Source: Microbulbifer sp. VAAF005 (lineage in GTDB: Bacteria; Pseudomonadota; Gammaproteobacteria; Pseudomonadales; Cellvibrionaceae). From it: a stretch of DNA of 64,000 nt. Every line of letters starts with the position of its first letter. Positions within the stretch are counted from its first letter, which is position 1. The position numbers and the translations under genes are program-made. Below the pieces are notes generated by a model. The model did no database searches, was not told the DNA's origin, and saw nothing but the letters and a program-made list of their open reading frames with translations. The DNA lies in contig NZ_CP120233.1 of assembly GCF_030012985.1 (NCBI RefSeq), forward strand, positions 4,335,001 through 4,399,000. The letters run 5' to 3'. This document shows, one piece after another, positions 58,169-64,000 of the stretch.

Positions 58169-58537
58169 ATGCTAGACACTATTTGGGATTAATTTCAGCA
58201 GCGAGAAATCGATGATGCGAGATATCGAGCTCAAAATGCAAAGCAGATGGCCGCTAACCTGGAACTGGAAGTCGGTGATATTCAGGGACGTATAGATACA
58301 TTAGTGTTGGCGAATCAGGTAATGTGGGAGCTTCTATCGGAAAAGTTAGGGGTAACCGAGGCCGAACTTATTGAAAAAATGGGGCAGATTGATCTGCGAG
58401 ATGGTAAGCGCGATGGAAAAATATCCACTGGTAACCTGAAAGAGTGCCCTTCTTGTGGCCATAAGGTGAGAAAACAAAGGGCCAACTGCTATTGGTGTGG
58501 AAAAGATTTGCTAGTATCTAGCCACTTTGGTGGTTGA
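58169..58537 (+). pseudogene. Zinc-ribbon protein gene with an early in-frame stop
   Basis: ATG at 58169 with an excellent GAGGTGA site begins MLDTIWD, then TAA at 58190-58192, and the same frame continues FQQREIDDARYRAQNAKQMA. From the next ATG (58247) 96 residues remain: a helical part and a zinc ribbon, CPSCGHKVRKQRANCYWCGK. The original gene was probably about 122 residues. Either the gene is disabled or translation restarts inside it. No function is assigned; a zinc ribbon with a coiled segment suggests protein or nucleic-acid binding. Confidence 0.6.
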
Positions 58538-58630
58538 TAGAGGCGAGAAGGTTTTTAGATTAGAGTTTTTTAAGTTCTTTACTGAACTACAAACCTAGCT
58601 TTCTGGTTTTTTTAAAAGCAGGACTTACGG

Positions 58631-59242
58631 ATGTCGGCTATGGATGGGTTTCGAAAAAAGATTTTGTGGGGCTGCATGGGTTTTCTTGTGATTACAGGTA
58701 TTGCTCTTGGTGGTTCTCCACTTTTCTTATCCTTGTTTCCAAACTCAGTAGCAGATAGGGAATATTTTTTATATATAGATCTTGATGATATTAGAGAAGA
58801 TAGCATGATCTCCCTAGATTGGTCGTGGTATCGTTTAATTATTGTTAAGCCAAGAGATGAAGTTCTAGAGCAACTTGATGTTTTAGTTGAACCTGAAAAA
58901 TATGGAAAGCAGCCACCTAAAGCTCAGGAGCGACTAGATCATGAAATAAAAGTGTTTATGCTTCAAGTGAACTCTGAGGATGGTGTACCTAGGCTAGCCG
59001 AGCGTGATTACTATCGCTCGATAATCCCATGTTCTGAATTTACGTATTTGTCAGAGGGTGTTTCTATTGAGGGGCAGGACTTAGCTGGGGCGCTACAGTG
59101 TGTTGAGAGTGAGTGGGAGGGTTGGGAGAAGTATATGATCTTTGACCTCAATGGTAGGAGTCAATCCTGGTACATTGCTGACTTAGATGTTCCCAGCTAC
59201 TTCATCGAAGACAATACCTTAGTTATTGGTAAGAGGAAGTAG
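58631..59242 (+). CDS. Membrane-anchored protein resembling a Rieske protein without cluster ligands
   Basis: 203-residue protein with one N-terminal helix (ILWGCMGFLVITGIALGG) and a periplasmic domain. Segments parallel the Rieske subunit of bc1 complexes in order: YIDLDDIREDSMISLDWSWY (compare VDxSxLxPGQxxxVxWRG), IIVKPRDEVLEQL, RDYYRSIIPCSEFTYL where CTHLGC would be, and FDLNGRSQSWYIADLDVPSY then DNTLVIG. The two Cys-His pairs are not conserved (one Cys remains in each place), so a 2Fe-2S cluster is unlikely. It stands alone, with no cytochrome b or c1 genes nearby. Function unknown. Confidence 0.6.
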   Translation: MSAMDGFRKKILWGCMGFLVITGIALGGSPLFLSLFPNSVADREYFLYIDLDDIREDSMISLDWSWYRLIIVKPRDEVLEQLDVLVEPEKYGKQPPKAQERLDHEIKVFMLQVNSEDGVPRLAERDYYRSIIPCSEFTYLSEGVSIEGQDLAGALQCVESEWEGWEKYMIFDLNGRSQSWYIADLDVPSYFIEDNTLVIGKRK

Positions 59243-59399
59243 TGATAAAACCTCTTTCTTTTAAATAATCTGACTCTAAGACCGACGCTCTACTAATCAA
59301 TAATGTCACGATTGGATAGTCACTTGGCATCATCGGATTCTTAGTTGGCGCCTTCTGATCATATACTGATTTCAAGATTAACGCTTGGGAGACAGATAG

Positions 59400-60173
59400 A
59401 TGGAAACGGCACTTATTACTGGGGCCTCTGGTGGCATAGGCCTTGAGCTGGCCAGGATACATGCATCTAAGGGTGGCAACTTGGTTCTGGTTGCCCGGTC
59501 TGAAGGGAAGCTTTCAGCACTCAAACAGCAGCTGGAGAAGGAGTTTGGTATCCAGGCAATGGTTATTGCCGAGGACCTTTCTGACCCCATGTCCGCGCAG
59601 AGAATTTTTGAACGAACCCAAAGTGAGGGTGTGGAGATTGGCACTCTAATTAACAATGCGGGTTTTGGTGGTCATGGTCTTTTCCATCAGAGGGATTTGG
59701 AAGCTGAGCAGGGTATGATGCAGGTGAATATGGTTTCCCTTACCAATCTCACCCACCTGTATTTAAAGGGGATGGTTGGCAGCAATAGTGGACATATTCT
59801 TAATGTTTCATCTACAGCCTCTTTTATTCCCGGCCCTTTACAGGCGGTTTACTACGCAACTAAAGCCTATGTAACTTCATTTAGCCAGGCACTGGCGGAA
59901 GAGTTGAAAGGCACAGGTGTAACAGTAACGGCTTTGTGCCCCGGTGCTGTTGCAACAGGGTTTGTGGCCGCTGGTGATCTTCAGGGTGTCGATATTTGGA
60001 AAAATGCCCGTTCGGCTGAGTCTGTTGCCAGATGTGGCTATCAGGCAATGGAGCGGGGAGATCTGGTTGCTTTTAATGAGGCACGGCTCAAGTTGTTTCT
60101 GAATTGGATAATGCCTTTACTGCCCCGTAAAATGGTACTGAAGTTTTCCCGTCAGACGATGGAAAAGTCTTAA
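59400..60173 (+). CDS. Short-chain dehydrogenase (DltE/YqjQ-like)
   Basis: 257-residue SDR with ALITGASGGIGLELARI, TLINNAGFGGHG, LNVSSTASFIPGP and YYATKAYVTSFSQALAEEL, including the catalytic Ser, Tyr and Lys. The C-terminal extension (KLFLNWIMPLLPRKMVL) is typical of the subgroup that ends in a hydrophobic segment. It is followed by an AraC-type regulator on the same strand, with 18 bases to its ATG; the regulator may control it. Substrate unknown. Confidence 0.88.
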   Translation: METALITGASGGIGLELARIHASKGGNLVLVARSEGKLSALKQQLEKEFGIQAMVIAEDLSDPMSAQRIFERTQSEGVEIGTLINNAGFGGHGLFHQRDLEAEQGMMQVNMVSLTNLTHLYLKGMVGSNSGHILNVSSTASFIPGPLQAVYYATKAYVTSFSQALAEELKGTGVTVTALCPGAVATGFVAAGDLQGVDIWKNARSAESVARCGYQAMERGDLVAFNEARLKLFLNWIMPLLPRKMVLKFSRQTMEKS

Positions 60174-60191
60174 TTGCAGGCAGGTCCGGTA

Positions 60192-61190
60192 ATGATCAAA
60201 CGTGCAGCGAAATTCCTGGTACCTCCCAGCTGGAAGTTGATATTACACGATATGAATATCGATACAGCGCTGGCTCTTGCCTATGCCGGGTTACCTGCGG
60301 ATTTGTTACAGCGGGAGACTGTGACACTCACTCCGGTGGAATATTTCCGTTTTTGGTGTGGTATTGATCGGGCCTCTAAGGATCGGCCACTACCACTTTT
60401 ACTGGCGGAGCACCTTTCGGCTGAGTCGTTTGACCCTCCCATATTTGCGAGCCTGTGCAGTGCAAATCTGAATCAAGCTCTACTGCGGATACAGCAATAC
60501 AAACCACTGATCGGTCCCATGGAATTGCACTTGGATATTACTGATGAGTACACCAAGCTCAATTTAGAGTGCTATGGAAGTGATGGAAATATTCCTGAAG
60601 CTTTGGGCCTGAGCGAATTAATTTTCTATATCCGCCTGGCTCGGTTGGGAACCCGGGAGGAAATTCAACCATTGGAATTGGCACTACCGCAGCTGCCTGA
60701 AGATCAAACGCCTTATCGGAAGTTTTTTGGTTGTTCAATTAAGCAGTCAGACCGGGTGAGAATTTGTTTCTCAGCGCAAGATGCACAAAAGCCATTTCTG
60801 ACCGCCAATGCCCCTATGTGGGATTTCTTTGAAGGTAAATTGAGTCAACAGCTCAAGGATCTGGATAGCGAAGCCACAATGGGAGAGCGGGTAGGTTCAG
60901 TATTGATGGAGTTACTACCGGCCGGTAAGAGTTCTGTCGAAGCAGTGTCTGAACGCTTGGCTATCAGTAAAAGGACTTTACAGCGGAAACTGGGGGAGGA
61001 AAATCAATCCTTCCAGACAGTATTGCAGGGAGTTAGATCAAGTTTGGCTGATCACTACCTCGCGAAATCCAGCCTTCATCTGGGGGAGATTTCTTTTATG
61101 CTAGGATTTAAAGAGCCCAATTCATTTATTCGGGCCTACCGGGGCTGGAAAGGAATGACACCATTGCAATACCGGGACTCTATTCACTGA
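60192..61190 (+). CDS. AraC-family transcriptional regulator (arabinose-binding-like N-domain)
   Basis: 332-residue regulator. The N-terminal ~200 residues match the Arabinose_bd type of ligand domain found in OruR/ArgR-like regulators (LALAYAGLPADLL, RFWCGIDRAS). The C-terminal domain has two helix-turn-helix motifs: VEAVSERLAISKRTLQRKLG and LGEISFMLGFKEPNSFIRAY, followed by WKGMTPLQYR. The ATG at 60192 was chosen; the frame extends back to a TTG next to the SDR stop. Likely effector and targets are unknown. Confidence 0.88.
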   Translation: MIKRAAKFLVPPSWKLILHDMNIDTALALAYAGLPADLLQRETVTLTPVEYFRFWCGIDRASKDRPLPLLLAEHLSAESFDPPIFASLCSANLNQALLRIQQYKPLIGPMELHLDITDEYTKLNLECYGSDGNIPEALGLSELIFYIRLARLGTREEIQPLELALPQLPEDQTPYRKFFGCSIKQSDRVRICFSAQDAQKPFLTANAPMWDFFEGKLSQQLKDLDSEATMGERVGSVLMELLPAGKSSVEAVSERLAISKRTLQRKLGEENQSFQTVLQGVRSSLADHYLAKSSLHLGEISFMLGFKEPNSFIRAYRGWKGMTPLQYRDSIH

Positions 61191-61286
61191 ATAGATCCCT
61201 TAGTTTAAAACCAATGTTTGCATATCACTGTAAATTTTTGTGACCAGTTTGGACTTAGAGGTTTAGTTTTAACATTTAAACAGCGA

Positions 61287-61591
61287 TTAATTGGCTGGTC
61301 GGTCAGCAATAATTATTCCGTTGTCCGGATTCACTTCCAGGGCCCTCAATTCTCCTCCGTAGACCGCCTGGATTTTCCATCTTCCGCCCACAAATTCGAT
61401 ATGCGTGATGGGGTTGAACCCTAGACCATGCAGTTTCGCTTTAATAGTGGATAAGTCCAAGGCAATGACCGAAGGTTCTGCTCCGTAAAGGTCGGGGCTG
61501 TCGTAGATGGGGGCGGGTTTATTGGGATCGAGGCCGGGGGGATTGGGTTAGTGAGATTGCCAACCAAAGCTATGGCGGTAAGAAAAATCAT
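61287..61591 (-). pseudogene. PepSY-like exported protein, frame-shifted
   Basis: A start at 61591 gives MIFLTAIALVGNLTNP, a signal-like segment; a frame change at the G6 run 61536-61541 (C6 on the coding strand) then opens GLDPNKPAPIYDSPDLYG and a PepSY-like domain, LSTIKAKLHGLGFNPI, FVGGRWKIQAVYGGELRALE and NPDNGIIIADRPAN. Seven C would restore one frame of about 100 residues. The domain resembles the intact protein at 63422-63688, in both cases flanking the aldehyde dehydrogenase. It may be a real gene with a sequencing error. Confidence 0.5.
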
Positions 61592-61707
61592 CTACGGCTC
61601 CATACTGCTAACAAGCCATAGTATTAGTTTGGACTAGGGATTATCGCAGTGCCAGCGGGCTGTAGTGATTTCGATCTTACCTGAGCGCGATTATAGCAGT
61701 GAATGGC

Positions 61708-61727
61708 CCGGCAACAGATATTGCCGG
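61708..61727 (-). terminator. Hairpin after the aldehyde dehydrogenase gene
   Basis: CCGGCAA and TTGCCGG form a perfect 7-base stem with a 6-base loop, 12 bases past the stop codon. No T-run follows on the minus strand. Confidence 0.5.
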
Positions 61728-61738
61728 ACCTAGGGAGC

Positions 61739-63184
61739 CTAGCGTGTAAGCTTTAGCATAAAATCGATAACACGGGTTGAGAGTTTGCCATAGGGAGGCC
61801 GCAGTAATTTTAATAGATCGATTGGGCCCTGATAGAAGATGGGACGAAGTTTAGAGAAGGTCAAAAATCCCTCGTAGCCATGGTAGTGGCCCATACCGCT
61901 TTCACCAACGCCGCCAAATGGAATATCGTGCTGGCCAACGTGCAGTACACAATTATTTACCGACACGCCCCCAGACATTACTTTGTTGATATATAAATCT
62001 TGTAAGGTTTTGTCGTGAGTGTAAGGGTAAATCGCCAGGGGTCTGGGGCGAGCATTAATATAATCAATAACTTCCTCTGGCTTGGAGTAAGTGATAATCG
62101 GCAATAGAGGGCCAAAAATCTCACGCTGCATTGCCAGCATCTCGCCGTCTACGTTGGTCAGGATATGCGGAGGGAATTTTCGCAGTTTATTGTCCCTATC
62201 CAATTTGACAGCACTTAAATCTATGGCATTAGCACCCTTAGCCTTGGCATCATCCAGGGTTGCCCAGATTCGCTGGTAAGATGTGTCGTCGATAATAGAA
62301 GTGTAATCCTGGCCATCCAAGTCGGGGTAGCGCTTCTGAACATAATGTTTTGCGTGTTCGATAAACTCTTCGAGATGCTCCTCCGGCAAGAAAAGATAAT
62401 CCACGTTGACACAGATCTGCCCGGCGTTTACCAGCTTCCAGTAAATTAGTTGCTCGGCGGCTTTCTTAACCGGGTAATCCGGGCCAACAATTGCCGGTGA
62501 TTTACCACCAAGTTCCAATGTGACTGGAGTTAGGTTTTCTGCGGCGGAGCGCATTACTGCACGACCGGTATTACTGGAGCCGGTAAAGATTAAGTGATCG
62601 AATTTAAGGCTGGAAAATACCGGGCCTATTTCATCGGCATCGGGAATAAAAACCAGCTTTTCTTCCGGGAAGTATTGTTCACAGACTTTACTGAGTAATT
62701 CTGCAAGGTGCTTGGAGTTGGTGGACATCTTGACCATCGCCTGATTGCCTGCGGCGAAAATATTGGTCAGTGGTGAAAAGCTTAAGTTTATTGGGAAGTT
62801 CCACGGCACTATGACGCCAATTACCCCCAGAGGTTGTGGGACCACACGATTTTTAGAGAGGGGATAGGATTTAAAATCTGTATGGCGCCCCCTGGGTTTC
62901 ATCCACTTCTTTAGGCGCTTGATAGTCTCTTTAATGCCGGAGAGCGCTGGGTAGATATCGTAGAGCAGTATCTCTTCCCTGGCTCGATTGCCGTAGTCGT
63001 TACTGATCGCCTGGATAATGGATTCCTGCTGTTCACGCAGGAGCTGGGCAAGGGTTCTAAGATCCTGCACACGTTGCTGATAGCTGGGAGCCGGGTTGGC
63101 CAGGTAGGCACTGCGCTGTTTGTCCAGATAATTTTGCAGTACCGCTTTGTCTGCATCCTGCCGGGTCAGGGTTTGTGTTGTCAT
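61739..63184 (-). CDS. Coniferyl-aldehyde dehydrogenase-like enzyme
   Basis: NAD(P)-dependent aldehyde dehydrogenase of 481 residues, most like the CalB/class 3 group. Motifs include PLGVIGVIVPWNFPINLSFS, TLELGGKSPAIVGP with the catalytic Glu, NAGQICVNVDYLFLP with the nucleophilic Cys, and PFGGVGESGMGHYHGYEGF. The ATG at 63184 follows AGGATAA; an upstream extension to 63280 lacks homology. The native substrate is uncertain and the name reflects family resemblance only. Confidence 0.88.
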   Translation of the reverse strand: MTTQTLTRQDADKAVLQNYLDKQRSAYLANPAPSYQQRVQDLRTLAQLLREQQESIIQAISNDYGNRAREEILLYDIYPALSGIKETIKRLKKWMKPRGRHTDFKSYPLSKNRVVPQPLGVIGVIVPWNFPINLSFSPLTNIFAAGNQAMVKMSTNSKHLAELLSKVCEQYFPEEKLVFIPDADEIGPVFSSLKFDHLIFTGSSNTGRAVMRSAAENLTPVTLELGGKSPAIVGPDYPVKKAAEQLIYWKLVNAGQICVNVDYLFLPEEHLEEFIEHAKHYVQKRYPDLDGQDYTSIIDDTSYQRIWATLDDAKAKGANAIDLSAVKLDRDNKLRKFPPHILTNVDGEMLAMQREIFGPLLPIITYSKPEEVIDYINARPRPLAIYPYTHDKTLQDLYINKVMSGGVSVNNCVLHVGQHDIPFGGVGESGMGHYHGYEGFLTFSKLRPIFYQGPIDLLKLLRPPYGKLSTRVIDFMLKLTR

Positions 63185-63365
63185 TTTATTATCCTGTGGC
63201 GTTGATCTCAGAAAGACTAAACGAAATTGAATCGGAGTGATTGACCAATCCGGTAAATTCCTTTGATGATCGGAGAACAAATTTTATCCGGGGTATGGCC
63301 AAGTTTGTTTTGCCATCGCAATTTATGGCGCGGATTACATCGCAATGTTCAAGCAGAATAGGTTA

Positions 63366-63388
63366 GGGCCGGCTTTGGCGGCCGGCCC
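63366..63388 (-). terminator. Hairpin after the 63.4 kb PepSY gene
   Basis: GGGCCGGC and GCCGGCCC form a perfect 8-base stem with a 7-base loop about 33 bases past the PepSY stop on the minus strand. Confidence 0.55.
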
Positions 63389-63421
63389 TGGCAGGATAGT
63401 TCGGAATGAGGACAGTAACCC

Positions 63422-63688
63422 TTAATCGTTGTCCGGTTTTTCCGACAAAACTTCCGCAGAGTTGGGGTCTACGTGCAAGTCGTACTTCTGGTCACCCTTA
63501 TAGGCTTCAATCTTCCACTTGCCCTTGTCCAGATCGACCTCAACTATTGGGGTGTAGCCCTGCTGTTCCAATTTGGTCAATACGGTGGAAAGGGCCATAG
63601 CTCCGGGTGGGGGCTTTTCTTTGGCGAGTGCATAGGGTAGTGCTGTTGCGGCGATAAAGGCCAGCAACAACTTGCTGATAGGCTGCAT
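63422..63688 (-). CDS. PepSY domain-containing exported protein
   Basis: 88-residue protein with a signal peptide (ending in LPYALA) and one PepSY-type repeat: MALSTVLTKLEQQGYTPIVE, DLDKGKWKIEAYKGDQ and YDLHVDPNSAEVLSEKP. Single-domain PepSY proteins are periplasmic and of uncertain function, sometimes linked to peptidase inhibition or to two-component sensors. A related but frame-shifted gene lies at 61287-61591. Confidence 0.85.
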   Translation of the reverse strand: MQPISKLLLAFIAATALPYALAKEKPPPGAMALSTVLTKLEQQGYTPIVEVDLDKGKWKIEAYKGDQKYDLHVDPNSAEVLSEKPDND

Positions 63689-63818
63689 GGTGCTATTACC
63701 TCGCTGTCTATTTGCTAAATCGCAGTATCCTATGAATCAAATCTTCCCTTAACCGAGCGATCGGTATTTCCAAACTGTAAAATAAAAACTGATGCGTCTG
63801 CGTTTGGTCTCCAGGCAC

Positions 63819-64000
63819 TTATAAAGGGGTTTGTGGACTGCCCTCGGTAAGATGCTTCTGGATAGCCTCGCACCACTCCATGCCTCCGGGTTTGAGACCG
63901 TTGGTATTGGCTCCGCTGAGCCGGGTGATGGCTGTGAACCACTCCTCACTACCGGTAGTCGGCATACCGGATGGGTATAGTTTCGCCATATCGCCATTTT
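63819..64000 (-). CDS. C-terminal part of a gene running off the right edge
   Basis: On the minus strand the frame is open from the window edge to a TAA at 63819-63821. The last residues read LYPSGMPTTGSEEWFTAITR, LSGANTNGLKPGGMEW and CEAIQKHLTEGSPQTPL. An ATG at 63989 lies in this frame but has no ribosome-binding site, so this is more likely the end of a longer protein. Not recognised. Confidence 0.45.
   Translation of the reverse strand, partial: NGDMAKLYPSGMPTTGSEEWFTAITRLSGANTNGLKPGGMEWCEAIQKHLTEGSPQTPL

Overview
The window looks like chromosomal DNA of a marine or halophilic gammaproteobacterium of the Cellvibrionales type (Microbulbifer-like). This is inferred from protein resemblance and gene order (queA-tgt-secDF, pyrC-rnt, ccoNOQP-ccoGHIS, ampDE, groESL); no rRNA marker is present to confirm it. 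GC-rich core blocks alternate with AT-rich accessory blocks.

Layout. (1) 0.1-3.4 kb: a LytTR response regulator overlapping its sensor kinase, then an exported amidohydrolase. (2) 3.7-14.4 kb: an accessory region with three RAYT (REP-associated tyrosine transposase) loci, one intact and two decayed; a truncated IS5-type transposase; an AhpD-like fragment; small secreted proteins; an orphan phage baseplate-V protein; tandem membrane paralogs; and a duplicated pair of cell-envelope proteins. It ends at the 3' end of a tRNA-Leu(CAA) gene, a usual island boundary. (3) 14.7-23.8 kb: queuosine genes queA-tgt, secD-secF (with no yajC between tgt and secD), RNase T, dihydroorotase and argG. (4) 23.8-32.8 kb: the complete cbb3 oxidase locus, ccoNOQP followed by ccoGHIS and a TauE/SafE-like membrane protein, with an FNR/Anr-type box directly after argG. 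(5) 32.8-51.1 kb: nadC, a DUF1631 protein, ampD-ampE, an aldehyde dehydrogenase, a serine/threonine dehydratase-like enzyme, a PEBP-family protein, two AmpG-like permeases, an alkyltransferase-like protein, a DUF481 outer-membrane protein, an SDR enzyme, cfa, fxsA and groES-groEL behind a sigma-32-like promoter. (6) 51.4-57.1 kb: an AT-rich block with a small putative pathway (SbnB-like and SbnA-like 2,3-diaminopropionate enzymes, a LysE exporter and a formyltransferase), followed by decayed IS3 and IS30 sequences. (7) 57.2-64 kb: a thioesterase, small uncharacterised proteins, a Rieske-like protein that has lost its cluster ligands, an SDR/AraC pair, a coniferyl-aldehyde-dehydrogenase-like enzyme between two PepSY-type genes, and a partial gene at the right edge.

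How the genes work together. The cco block holds both the oxidase and its copper/haem assembly factors and is probably induced at low oxygen. ampD, ampE and the two AmpG-like permeases point to peptidoglycan recycling. The strongest candidate for an undescribed system is the 51.4-56 kb cluster: SbnA/SbnB chemistry would make L-2,3-diaminopropionate, a formyltransferase could modify it and a LysE-type carrier could export it. A second candidate is the 10.4-13.9 kb set of paired membrane and envelope paralogs next to phage and transposase remnants.

A caution: four genes (near 6,900, 52,870, 54,737 and 61,538) are each broken by an apparent loss of one base in a homopolymer run. That may be real decay, but a systematic sequencing or assembly error would look the same.
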